Origin: Nitratidesulfovibrio sp.
Lineage (GTDB): Bacteria > Desulfobacterota > Desulfovibrionia > Desulfovibrionales > Desulfovibrionaceae
Length of the DNA: 64,000 bases
Assembly (NCBI RefSeq): GCF_040373385.1
Contig: NZ_JBDXXH010000003.1
Coordinates: 124,001 to 188,000 of the forward strand
Reading direction: 5' to 3'
Positions 16,983 through 25,826 of the stretch are shown piece by piece. Both the position numbers and the translations under genes were made by a program. The notes beneath the pieces are model-generated. The model did no database searches. It worked only from the letters and a program-made list of their open reading frames with translations, and was not told the DNA's origin. The stretch's first letter is position 1. The number at the start of each line of letters is the position of its first letter.

Positions 16983-18710
16983 ATGACCGCTCCCGTCGAT
17001 CCCAAACTCGCCACCGCCGCCTCGGCCCAGCACGAGCTTACCCAGCGCAAGCTCGAGATGGATGCCCTGCGCAAGCGCCTGCGCACCGATCCGTCAAAGG
17101 AACAGAAGCTGCGCGAGGCGTGCGAGGGGTTCGAATCCATCTTCGTGCAGAAGATGTGGGAGCAGATGCGCGCCACCCTGCCCAAGGAAGGCTACCTGCA
17201 CAGCAAGGAAGAAGAATTCTGGCAGTCCATGTTCGATCAGGAGCTTGCCAAAAAGATGACCTCCGCCGGGGGCATCGGGCTGGCCGACATGATCTACGAG
17301 CAGCTTTCCACCAAGCTTACCGACGCCAGCCGCACCACCGCGCCCAGTTCGGTACGTGAACCGGTGGCGGTGAAGCCGGTGTCGCTGGTGCCGCGCATGA
17401 TCACGCCCGCGTCCGAAGGGGCGCACGGGGTCAGCGGGACAGGCGGGATAGGCGGGGCAGGCGGGGCCAGGGCCGATGCCGCGTCGTCCATGTACGAACC
17501 CGCCAGCCCCGAAGCACAGGTGGCGACGGATGCCCAGGCGCCGGGCGCGACCGGGACGGAAGCGAAGGCCGGTGCGGAAGGTCAGGCCGGGCATGCCATC
17601 GTGCGGCAGCATCTGGCCGAACTGGAACGTCAGGTCGCCGCCGCGCCCCCTGCCGGCGAGGCCAGCCAGGTGGTGGCAACCGTGGAGGTCGCACCGGCTG
17701 TGGCGGGCTCTGCGGGTGCCGCTGTCACAACCGGCGCAGCTGCCGCAACGGGCGCCGCCGCGGCCCCGTCCGCTGCGGTACCGGCTGCCGCCGCCGAATC
17801 CGGGCAGGCAGGCGCCGCTGCCTCCAAGGCCCAGCGGCGTGCCGCGCGCGGCCTGCCCGCCGCATCCGTGCCGGGCGAGAACACGCGCAAGGTGCGCAGT
17901 CCCATGCGTGATGCCCAGTTGGGTCCGCCCATCGTGCACCGCAGCGGTGCCATGAAGCGGGTGGCCTCGCCTGCGGCCACGCGCACGCTTGCCGTGCCCA
18001 CGGGCGCGCCTTCGGCCGCCGAGTTGCAGGCGGGTGCCGCCGGGCAGGGTGCGCAGGGCGTGCAGACCCCCGTATCCGGCGATGGGGCAGTAGGCACGGC
18101 GTCCCCGGCATCCGGTGCGACGGCTCCGGCATCGGGCGCGGCCTCCCCGGCGGCCGCATCGTCAATTTTCCCGGCGACCCCGACCACGCCGACGACCGCG
18201 CCGACTACCGCGCCGACTACCGCGCCGATGTCCAAGGCGTCGCCCACGGGCGGCCCTGCGGTGGCCTCGGGCACGCCGGGTTCCATGGTCTGGCCGCATG
18301 AGGGGCGCATCGCCTCCGGCTTCGGCTGGCGCAACGACCCCATCACCGGCGAGCGGGCCTGGCATCCGGGCGTGGACATTGCCGTGACAGAGGGCGACCC
18401 GGTGCGCGCGGCATGGGACGGCAAGGTGGTCTTTGCCGGTGAGCGGGCCGACTACGGCAGGCTGGTGGTGCTGGAACACCCCGGCGGCTGGCGCAGTTTT
18501 TACGGCCATAACGGCAGCCTGGACGTGCGCGAGGGCGACGTGGTTCGGGCGGGCACGGAAATTGCCAAGGCAGGGGGGACGGGCCGCGTTGCCGGGCCGC
18601 ATCTTCACTTCGAGGTGCGCCAGGGCGAGCTGGCGGTGAATCCGGAATACGCGGCGCGCAGCCTCGCTTCCGGGGGTGTCGCGGCACAACGGACCCGTAC
18701 CGGAGGATAA
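16983..18710 (+). CDS. flgJ: FlgJ-type rod-binding protein fused to an M23 peptidase domain
   Basis: Probably caps the growing rod and opens peptidoglycan for it. The 575-residue protein has an N-terminal rod-binding domain at about residues 25-110 (REACEGFESIFVQKMWEQMR, FWQSMFDQELAKKM, GIGLADMIYEQL). A linker of about 320 residues rich in Ala/Pro/Thr/Gly includes short TAPT repeats. The C-terminal M23 LytM-type domain at about 440-570 has zinc-site motifs HPGVD (near 460), YGHNGSL and GPHLHFE (near 540). E. coli FlgJ has a glucosaminidase domain instead. No signal peptide is seen, as expected for an axial protein. Confidence 0.9.
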   Translation: MTAPVDPKLATAASAQHELTQRKLEMDALRKRLRTDPSKEQKLREACEGFESIFVQKMWEQMRATLPKEGYLHSKEEEFWQSMFDQELAKKMTSAGGIGLADMIYEQLSTKLTDASRTTAPSSVREPVAVKPVSLVPRMITPASEGAHGVSGTGGIGGAGGARADAASSMYEPASPEAQVATDAQAPGATGTEAKAGAEGQAGHAIVRQHLAELERQVAAAPPAGEASQVVATVEVAPAVAGSAGAAVTTGAAAATGAAAAPSAAVPAAAAESGQAGAAASKAQRRAARGLPAASVPGENTRKVRSPMRDAQLGPPIVHRSGAMKRVASPAATRTLAVPTGAPSAAELQAGAAGQGAQGVQTPVSGDGAVGTASPASGATAPASGAASPAAASSIFPATPTTPTTAPTTAPTTAPMSKASPTGGPAVASGTPGSMVWPHEGRIASGFGWRNDPITGERAWHPGVDIAVTEGDPVRAAWDGKVVFAGERADYGRLVVLEHPGGWRSFYGHNGSLDVREGDVVRAGTEIAKAGGTGRVAGPHLHFEVRQGELAVNPEYAARSLASGGVAAQRTRTGG

Positions 18711-18714
18711 CCAG

Positions 18715-19179
18715 ATGTACGATCAGATACGCGGCAATCTTGTCCGGCAGACCAAGGGGCTCGAGGTTCTGGCGCTGCTGCTCGAGGAAGAGTTTGCCCA
18801 CCTGCGCGGGCGCTCGCCCGAGGCCGTGAGCGCCGTGGAGTTCTCCATCCACGAACTGATGCGCCAACTGGCCTGCGAACGCGTGGACCTGAAGGCGGTC
18901 ATGCAGCGTACCCGGCTTTCGGAATACGCGGACATGCTGCCAGAGGAACAGGGCGAGGAAGTGCGCGCCCTCATCGCGCGCATCGACGCCCAGGAACAGC
19001 ACTGCGCCCGCCAGGCGTCGCTGAACGCGGACCTGGCCCTGGCCCTGCTGGACCAGAGCCAGGAACTGCTGGACTTCCTGCATCGCCGCCTGGCTCCGCC
19101 CAGGCAGGAGACCTATGGCCGCAAGGGTGGCATGACCACCACGCGCTCAGAGGCCGCGCTTATCCGCGGGAGGCTGTAA
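18715..19179 (+). CDS. flgN: Flagellar export chaperone FlgN
   Basis: Cytoplasmic chaperone for the junction proteins FlgK and FlgL, which follow it. The 154-residue, mostly helical protein (MYDQIRGNLVRQTKGLEVLALLLEEE) fits FlgN in size, helical content and place. Sequence similarity is loose, as is normal for this family. The ATG at 18715 follows GGAGGATAACC and lies four bases after the flgJ stop. It ends directly against the flgK ATG (TAAATG). Confidence 0.8.
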   Translation: MYDQIRGNLVRQTKGLEVLALLLEEEFAHLRGRSPEAVSAVEFSIHELMRQLACERVDLKAVMQRTRLSEYADMLPEEQGEEVRALIARIDAQEQHCARQASLNADLALALLDQSQELLDFLHRRLAPPRQETYGRKGGMTTTRSEAALIRGRL

Positions 19180-21288
19180 ATGGCCGGGATCACCTCGCTG
19201 CTCAACATGGGGCAGCTTTCGCTGCTGGCGAACCAGACTGCCATCCAGACCACGGGCAACAACATCGCCAACGTGAATACCGTAGGGTATTCGCGTCAGG
19301 CGGTGCGCTTCGAGGAATATCCCGCCCTCGACGGCTTTCCGGGGCAGATAGGCAATGGTGCGTACGCGGCAGAGGTGTACCGCTATTTCAATGGCTTCGT
19401 GGAAAAGTCGTACCTCGACAAGGCTTCGCAGCAGTCGCGCTGGGACGCGCAGTACGAAATGCTGCAAAGCGTGGAAAGCCTGTTCAACGAGTCGACCACC
19501 CCCGGCATCAACTCCGCCATGTCGCAGTTCTTTGCCGACTGGCAGGCCCTTTCGCAGCGGCCCGACGACAAGGCCAGCCGCGACGCGCTGCTTTCGCATT
19601 CCGACAACATGGTCAAGCTGCTCCAGAATGCCGAGTCCAACCTGCGCGTCATGCAGCAGCAGATGGACCAGTACCTGAAGCAGGAGGTTGACGAGGCCAA
19701 CAGCCTGATCAAGCAGATCGCGGAGCTGAACCGGCAGATCGAAATGCACGACGAGCCGGGCAAGAACAACGCCAACACGCTCATCGACAACCGCAACCTG
19801 CTGGTGCGCGAACTGTCGCAGAAGCTCGACGTCGATGTCGTGGACAACGGCAGCGGCAGGTTCACGGTGGTCACCAAGGCCGGTCACACCCTGGTGGACG
19901 GGGTGAACGCCTTCTCGCTGGACTACCAGGGGCCGCAGTCGCAGCAGTCGCTGGTGCCCGGTTCGGATTTTGACGGCGAGATCCACTTCGACGGTTCGGA
20001 CGAGTACGAATACACCCTCGACGTGGTGCAATCCGGCGCGGTGGCCAGCGGCGCGGGCGCGGCCATGTTCCGCGCCTCGCTGGACGGCGGCAAGACCTGG
20101 CTCAAGGACGAGAACGGCAATGACCGGTTGTTCGCCGCCCGTCCTGAAGACCAGAAGGTCAAGGTGCAGGGGCTGGACATCTATTTCAGCGGTGCCACCC
20201 AGGACCTTGAGGCGGGCGACCGCTTTACCGTCACCCCCAAAAGCGGCGTGTACTGGGTGACGCCCACCACCTCGCCCCTGAACATCTCGCCCCAGACCAT
20301 GGCCGACGGTACCGACAATCCCCGGCGCATCACCGGCGGGACCATCGGCGGGTTCATGATCTTTCGCGATACGCAGGTGGGCCGCTACGTGGATCGCGTG
20401 AACGCCCTGTCGGAATCGCTGATCTGGGAAGTGAACCGCCTGCACAGCCAGGGCGCGGGGCTCGAGAACATGTCGGTCATGAGCGGCACCTACGGCGTGG
20501 CCGATCCGTCCATCGCCCTGGGGTCGGACAGTTCGGGGCTTGCCTGGTTGGACAAGCTGGAGGCGGGCAACTTCAGCATGTACGTCTATGATGCCGCCAG
20601 CGGCACGTATCTTTCCAACGCCTCCGGCCCGCTGGACTTCGACACCGCCACCCCGGGCATCCAGAACTTCGACCCTGCCGTGCATTCGCTGAACGACGTG
20701 CGCGATGCGCTGAACAACACCTTCGGCACCTACGTCACCGCAGACATCGTGGACAACAAGCTGGTCGTGCGCAGCAACGACGGCTACGAGTTCGGCGTGG
20801 GGGCGGATTCCGCCGGTCTGCTGGCGGGCCTTGGGCTGAACACCTATTTTCAGGGGTCGGACGCGTCCACCATCGCCGTGCGACCGGACGTGCGCAGCGA
20901 CACCAATTTCATCAATGCCGGCAAGGTCAACGGCGGCAACGAGGCCAACGAGGGCGACAACGACACCGCCACGGCCATCGCCGGGCTGGCCACCAAGGAA
21001 GTGACAATCGCCACCACCTTCGAGCGGGCCAGCTCGCAGACCCTGTCGGAATACTACAGTGCCATCGTGGCCACCGTGGGCGCGGATACCGCCTCCACCA
21101 AGTTCAATGCGGCCTACACCGCAACCCTGGCCAAGGACCTGGACGAACGCCAGAGCGCATCGGCCGGGGTGAACCTGGACGAAGAGATGGCCAGTCTCGT
21201 CAAGTTCCAGCACGCCTACAAGGCGGCGGCCAAGCTGGTGACCACGGCGGACCAGATGATGCAGACGCTGCTGGGCCTCAAGCAGTAG
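19180..21288 (+). CDS. flgK: Flagellar hook-associated protein 1 FlgK
   Basis: Junction protein between hook and filament. The 702-residue protein has the N-terminal signature TTGNNIANVNTVGYSRQAVRF and the C-terminal GVNLDEEMASLVKFQHAYKA, TTADQMMQTLLGLKQ. Both lie in the coiled D0/D1 part. It is longer than E. coli FlgK (547). A beta-rich insert near residues 265-360, with SLDGGKTW near 300 and AGDRFTVTP near 350, resembles two segments of the neighbouring FlgL. The ATG directly follows the flgN stop. Confidence 0.95.
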   Translation: MAGITSLLNMGQLSLLANQTAIQTTGNNIANVNTVGYSRQAVRFEEYPALDGFPGQIGNGAYAAEVYRYFNGFVEKSYLDKASQQSRWDAQYEMLQSVESLFNESTTPGINSAMSQFFADWQALSQRPDDKASRDALLSHSDNMVKLLQNAESNLRVMQQQMDQYLKQEVDEANSLIKQIAELNRQIEMHDEPGKNNANTLIDNRNLLVRELSQKLDVDVVDNGSGRFTVVTKAGHTLVDGVNAFSLDYQGPQSQQSLVPGSDFDGEIHFDGSDEYEYTLDVVQSGAVASGAGAAMFRASLDGGKTWLKDENGNDRLFAARPEDQKVKVQGLDIYFSGATQDLEAGDRFTVTPKSGVYWVTPTTSPLNISPQTMADGTDNPRRITGGTIGGFMIFRDTQVGRYVDRVNALSESLIWEVNRLHSQGAGLENMSVMSGTYGVADPSIALGSDSSGLAWLDKLEAGNFSMYVYDAASGTYLSNASGPLDFDTATPGIQNFDPAVHSLNDVRDALNNTFGTYVTADIVDNKLVVRSNDGYEFGVGADSAGLLAGLGLNTYFQGSDASTIAVRPDVRSDTNFINAGKVNGGNEANEGDNDTATAIAGLATKEVTIATTFERASSQTLSEYYSAIVATVGADTASTKFNAAYTATLAKDLDERQSASAGVNLDEEMASLVKFQHAYKAAAKLVTTADQMMQTLLGLKQ

Positions 21289-21306
21289 CGACGGAAGGAG
21301 TCTCCC

Positions 21307-22830
21307 ATGGCAGGACGTGTTTCGCAGCGGACCATGTTCGACAATTACATCTCGAACATGAACTATGCGCTGTCCAACCTCATGGAATCGAACATGCAGT
21401 CGGCCAGCCAGAAGCAGGTCAACCGCCCGTCCGACGATCCCGTGGGCATGGCCCGCATCCTGAACTACCGCGCCTCGCTGGCCACCAACGAGCAGTACCA
21501 GAAGAACGTGGGCCAGGCCGAAAGCTGGCTGAGCCTTGCGGACAAGACGCTGACCCAGGTCAGCACGGTGCTCACCCGCATCAAGGCGCTGGCGGAACAG
21601 GCGGCCACCGGTACGGTGAGCCCCGAGAACCGCAAGGAAATCAGCTACGAAATGCGCGAGCTGTACGGGCAGCTCATCAACCTTGCCAATACCGAGAACG
21701 AAGGCCGCCACATCTTCGCCGGGCACAAGATCGAGGACGCCGCCTACGTGGCGGGGCTTGCCGTCACCGCCAACGACCCGGCACTGTCGAACACCACGTT
21801 CACGGTGGAGGGCGGGGCCAGCAACACCATGGTGTTCCAGTTCCTGGAAAGCGGCACCATCGGTACCGACGCGCTGGACTACCGCTACTCCGAGGACGGC
21901 GGAACCACCTGGAAGACCGGCACCCTGGCCGCCAACGCCGCGCCGGTGATGCTGGGCGGGGCGCGCCTGACCATGTCGCCGGGGGCCACGGTGACTGCCG
22001 TGGATACCGCCAACGAGCACGAGACGGACAACGGCACCTGGCTGTACATTCGGCCGACAGCCATCTACAAGGGCGACGACATGAACTCTTCCGGCCTCAC
22101 GGCCGAGAGGTACGGCGCCAACGACATCGCGGCCACGGCCGACGGTTCGTTCTCGCGCGACGTCATGGTGCGCATCGACCAGTCGGGCACGCTTTCCGGG
22201 GCCATCAGCTATTCGTACAGCATGGACGGCGGCTCCAGTTGGGTGCCCGCCACCGCTTCCGGCACGGGCGGCCCCGTGTCGCTGCTGGTGCCCGGCGGCT
22301 TCCTGACGCTGGCCTCCAACGGGGGCAACGCGCTGACGGCGGGCGACCAGTTCGTCATCAGGCCGCACCGCGCCTCTCTGGAGTACGAGATTTCGCCCGG
22401 CGAATACATGTCGGTGAACAACGTGGGCAAGGACATCTTCGGCGGCATGTTCCAGGCGCCGGGGCAGGCCAGTCCCACGGCGGTGTACGACGGCGACGGG
22501 CGCAACATGTTCGAGGTGGTGGGCAGGCTGATCGCCTACACCGAAACCAACAGCCAGACCGGCATCCAGGAGGCGCTGGACGAGTTGGGCACCGCCTCCA
22601 AGGTCATCCTGACGGCGGCGGCGCGCGTGGGCGGCAAGGAAAACCGGCTCGACGTGGTGCAGGGCATCCTGGAGTCGCAGGAAGACGACCAGACCATGCG
22701 CATGAGCAGCATAGAGGACGTGGACGTGGCCAAGCTGATGACGAAACTCGCGCAGCAGCAGTTGACCTACAACAGCGTGCTCAAGTCGTCCTCCATGATC
22801 ATGCAGATGAATCTCACGAACTTCCTGTAA
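21307..22830 (+). CDS. flgL: Flagellar hook-associated protein 3 FlgL
   Basis: Second hook-filament junction protein. The N-terminus (RVSQRTMFDNYISNMN, QVNRPSDDPVGMARIL) and C-terminus (DVDVAKLMTKLAQQQLTYNS, MIMQMNLTNFL) are typical flagellin-like coiled ends. At 507 residues it is far longer than E. coli FlgL (317). Two inserted beta modules centre on YSEDGGTTW (near 195) and YSMDGGSSW (near 303), the latter followed by TAGDQFVIRPH. GGAAGGAG precedes the ATG, 18 bases after flgK. Confidence 0.94.
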   Translation: MAGRVSQRTMFDNYISNMNYALSNLMESNMQSASQKQVNRPSDDPVGMARILNYRASLATNEQYQKNVGQAESWLSLADKTLTQVSTVLTRIKALAEQAATGTVSPENRKEISYEMRELYGQLINLANTENEGRHIFAGHKIEDAAYVAGLAVTANDPALSNTTFTVEGGASNTMVFQFLESGTIGTDALDYRYSEDGGTTWKTGTLAANAAPVMLGGARLTMSPGATVTAVDTANEHETDNGTWLYIRPTAIYKGDDMNSSGLTAERYGANDIAATADGSFSRDVMVRIDQSGTLSGAISYSYSMDGGSSWVPATASGTGGPVSLLVPGGFLTLASNGGNALTAGDQFVIRPHRASLEYEISPGEYMSVNNVGKDIFGGMFQAPGQASPTAVYDGDGRNMFEVVGRLIAYTETNSQTGIQEALDELGTASKVILTAAARVGGKENRLDVVQGILESQEDDQTMRMSSIEDVDVAKLMTKLAQQQLTYNSVLKSSSMIMQMNLTNFL

Positions 22831-22842
22831 GGGCCGGGCCAC

Positions 22843-23082
22843 ATGCTCATACTTACACGCCGGCCGGGCGAAAGCCTGTACCTTGGCGACAACATTCGCA
22901 TCACCATCCTTGGCATGCAGGGAAAGCAGGTCAAGATCGGGCTCGACGTACCCGGCGACATGGTCGTGTATCGAGAGGAAGTCTACCGGCGCGTCATGGA
23001 GGAAAACCGCATGGCGCTCGAAACCAGCAACGCTGACCTGCTCGCGGCGACACAGATATGGCACGACAGAACGAAAGAGTGA
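22843..23082 (+). CDS. csrA: Carbon storage / translational regulator CsrA
   Basis: RNA-binding dimer that blocks or stabilises target mRNAs at GGA motifs. The 79-residue protein [20 protein letters not shown] ... [19 protein letters not shown] is a standard CsrA. It overlaps fliW by 25 bases and follows flgL by 12. Next to fliW the expected role is control of flagellin translation, released when FliW binds CsrA, as known from Bacillus and Campylobacter. The ribosome site (AAGGG) is weak. Confidence 0.97.
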
Positions 23083-23594
23083 TCCAGACCCGGCTTGGCC
23101 GCCAGAATGTGGCGCTGGACAAGGTGCTGTATTTTCCCCGGGGCCTCATGGGCTTCGAGGACAAGCACGAGTTCACGCTGCTGCAACTGCGCGAGGGTGC
23201 GCCCTTCCTGATCCTGCAAAGCATGGACGACCCGCGTCTGGGCTTGCTGGTGGGTGACCCGTACAGCTTCATCGAGGACTACCCCATCCGCATCGGCGAT
23301 GCGGAGCAGAAACTCTTGCGGCTGCGCACCATCCGGCAGGTGGCGGTGCTGGTCACCGTGTCCATTCCGCCGGGGCGGCCCGAAAAGACGGCGCTGAACC
23401 TTACCGGCCCCATCCTGATCAACCACGAGGCCCGGCTGGGCCTGCAAGTGCCCCAGACCGACGGGCGCTTTCCCTCGCAGTACTACCTGCACGAGCAGGG
23501 CGGCTGCCCCACGGCGGGGCAGGCGCCGGAATCCGCCGGGACCGGGAACGGTGAGGAGCCGGAACCTGGCGGCGCGGCGGACGGCGGGGCGTAG
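23058..23594 (+). CDS. fliW: Flagellar assembly factor FliW
   Basis: Cytoplasmic protein that binds flagellin and, when free, antagonises CsrA. The 178-residue protein has the family core: [40 protein letters not shown], a [10 protein letters not shown] strand and [17 protein letters not shown]. The Gly/Glu/Pro-rich tail after about residue 150 is not conserved. It starts inside csrA (25-base overlap). A perfect hairpin lies 37 bases after the stop. Confidence 0.95.
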
Positions 23595-23630
23595 GCCCGG
23601 CAGGTTCGAACCTCCGTACGGAAACAATGC

Positions 23631-23671
23631 ATGCGAAAGGGCGGCCCCCATCAGGGGCCGCCCTTTCGCAT
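23631..23671. terminator. Hairpin terminator between fliW and the NifA-like gene
   Basis: An almost perfect palindrome with arms ATGCGAAAGGGCGGCCCC and GGGGCCGCCCTTTCGCAT around a short ATCA-type loop. It separates two convergent genes and is symmetrical, so it can end transcripts from both sides. There is no long T run on either strand. Confidence 0.75.
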
Positions 23672-23750
23672 GGCGACGAAAACACGGCAGGCACGAGTGG
23701 CACGGCAGGCTCCCGAAATGCCCGCGTGGCCGGTGGAGGAGGGGGTGCGT

Positions 23751-25502
23751 TCAGTCGCCCCGGCGGGCACGTTCCCCGGCCACCAGGCCGGAAAGCCCCA
23801 TCTTGCGGATGCGGTAGCCCATCTGGCGGGGGGTGATGCCCAGTGCCGCGGCGGCGCGGTGCTGCACCCAGCCGTTGCGGCGCAGGGCGGCGATGATCTC
23901 GTTGCGCTCGATGTCGCGCAGGGTGGTGGGGTGCGCATCGTCGTGCGGGAGGGGGGCGCCGTGACCAGCGTGCGCATCATACGGTGCCGGACCGGCGTGG
24001 CCGGTGTCCGGATGGCCGTGGGCCATGGCGGGGCCGCCCGACATACCCCCCGACATACCCCCCGACAGGCCACCGGGCATGCCACCGGAGAGGGACGCAT
24101 GCTGGGCCGGGTGTGCCGGTTGCGCGGGCTGCGCCGGGTAGGACCAGTCGGGCTGGGCGTTTTCCGAGGCGGAATGCTCCAGCAGCGGCTCCAGGAAGCG
24201 CCGGTCGATCTGGCCGGATTCGGACAGGATGGCCAGGCGTTCGATGAGGTTTTCCATCTCGCGCACGTTGCCGGGCCATTCGTGGCGGCGCAGCAGGTCC
24301 AGCGCGTCCGGGGCCAGGGTAATCACCCGGCGGTAGTCGCGCGCGGCCTTGGCCAGAAAATGGTTGAGCAGGCGTTCCACGTCGTCGGGCCGTTCGCGCA
24401 GGGCGGGCACCCGGATGGGGAACACGCACAATCGGTAGTACAGGTCCTGGCGAAAGCGCCCCTGTTCGGACAGCAGGGCCAGGTCGCGGTTGGTGGCAGC
24501 CACGATGCGCACGTCCACGCGGTGGGTCAGGTTGCTGCCCAGGCGCTCGAATTCGCGGTCCTGGATCACCCGCAGCAGCTTGGCCTGGATGGCGGGCGGC
24601 AGTTCGCCGATTTCGTCGAGAAAGATGGTGCCCCTGTGGGCTTCCTCGAAGCGCCCCGCGCGGACGTTGGCGGCCCCGGTAAACGCTCCCTTCTCGTGGC
24701 CGAACAGCTCCGCCTCCAGCAGCGTTTCCGGAATGGAGGCACAGTTCACCTTCACGAAGGGGTGCACCATGCGGTCGGAAAGGTTGTGCAACAGCCGCGC
24801 GATGAGCGTCTTGCCCACGCCCGATTCGCCCAGCAGCAGCACCGTGGCCTTGGTGGGGGCCACGCGCTCTATCTGGCGCTGCACGTCGAGCATGACCGCG
24901 CTGCGGCCCACGATGTAATCGCCCCGCTCGTCCAGTACCTGGGTGCGCAGCTTGACGTTTTCGCGGCGCAGGGTGGCCACCCGCTCGTTGAGCTGCTCGT
25001 TCAGGCTCAGGAACTGGGCCACCAGGGTGGCCACGATGCCCAGGAATTCCACGTCCTCGGAGGTGGAGACCTCGTCGCTGAACAGACGGTCCACGTTCAG
25101 CACGCCGATGGGGGTGCCCTGCTTCAGGATGGGCACGCCGAGGAAGGATATCTTGCCCTTTTCCACCTTGCGCGCGCCGGTGCGGTCGAGAAACAGCGGG
25201 TCGGTGCGCACGTCGCGCACGATGTACGGGCGGGCGGTCTGGAAGATGGTGCCCGTCACCCCTTCGTCCAGGCGGTATACGCCCCGTCCGCGTTCCGCCG
25301 GGGTAAGCCCGTGCGAGGCGGCAATGACCAGCTGCCCCGTTTCGCGGTCGGGCAGGGTGATGGTGGCGCGCTTCATGGAAAGGGTTTCCGAAAGCACGCG
25401 CAGAACCTCTTCGAGGGCCTGTTCGAGGTCCAGGGCCCGGTCGAAGACCTGGCTGATGGCGTAGAGGGCCTTGAGTTTCAGGCTTTGCAACGTGCACGGC
25501 AT
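23751..25502 (-). CDS. NifA-like sigma54-dependent transcriptional activator (GAF-AAA-HTH)
   Basis: Enhancer-binding activator of sigma54 promoters. The 583-residue protein has an N-terminal GAF domain (about 25-165) and the AAA+ domain with Walker A GESGVGKT, the sigma54-contact loop GAFTGA, Walker [10 protein letters not shown] and [14 protein letters not shown] Gly/Met/Ser-rich linker with [10 protein letters not shown] repeats follows, then a Fis-type HTH at the end ([18 protein letters not shown]). The order and start ([18 protein letters not shown]) resemble NifA. No nif gene is nearby, so the target is open; the sigma54-type flagellar promoters are one candidate. The ribosome site before the ATG at 25502 is poor. 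Confidence 0.9.
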   Translation of the reverse strand: MPCTLQSLKLKALYAISQVFDRALDLEQALEEVLRVLSETLSMKRATITLPDRETGQLVIAASHGLTPAERGRGVYRLDEGVTGTIFQTARPYIVRDVRTDPLFLDRTGARKVEKGKISFLGVPILKQGTPIGVLNVDRLFSDEVSTSEDVEFLGIVATLVAQFLSLNEQLNERVATLRRENVKLRTQVLDERGDYIVGRSAVMLDVQRQIERVAPTKATVLLLGESGVGKTLIARLLHNLSDRMVHPFVKVNCASIPETLLEAELFGHEKGAFTGAANVRAGRFEEAHRGTIFLDEIGELPPAIQAKLLRVIQDREFERLGSNLTHRVDVRIVAATNRDLALLSEQGRFRQDLYYRLCVFPIRVPALRERPDDVERLLNHFLAKAARDYRRVITLAPDALDLLRRHEWPGNVREMENLIERLAILSESGQIDRRFLEPLLEHSASENAQPDWSYPAQPAQPAHPAQHASLSGGMPGGLSGGMSGGMSGGPAMAHGHPDTGHAGPAPYDAHAGHGAPLPHDDAHPTTLRDIERNEIIAALRRNGWVQHRAAAALGITPRQMGYRIRKMGLSGLVAGERARRGD

Positions 25503-25638
25503 GCCGGATGCGTTGCAAGGATGGTTCCGCAGTGATCGTGCGCCCAAGGATGGAAAATCAGAAAACGATTTCAGATTGTTGCGTTGACCTTGCGGTGGGT
25601 GGAGCAGAATGTGTCGCAGGCTGTTTTGACAATTATCG

Positions 25639-25691
25639 AAAAAAACAAGCGCCGGGAATGACATTTTTGAAAAAGGACATTTCCGGCGCTT
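25639..25691 (-). terminator. Intrinsic terminator of the MscS-family gene
   Basis: On the minus strand AAGCGCCGGAAATG pairs with CATTCCCGGCGCTT, with an inner TTTTT/AAAAA stem, and is followed by seven T (25645-25639). It lies 136 bases past the stop of the channel gene and upstream of the NifA-like gene. The rest of the 25503-25826 gap shows no gene. Confidence 0.85.
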
Positions 25692-25826
25692 CATTGTGCG
25701 GGGTTCGGTGCTGTCGGTCGGTCAGGGGCGACACCGCAGGCGTCAGGCATGAGCCCCGCCGCCGGGGGCGTTGGCAATGCGTGGAGCCGCCGGGGGCGTC
25801 AGCAATGCGTGAAGCCGCCGCAGGCG

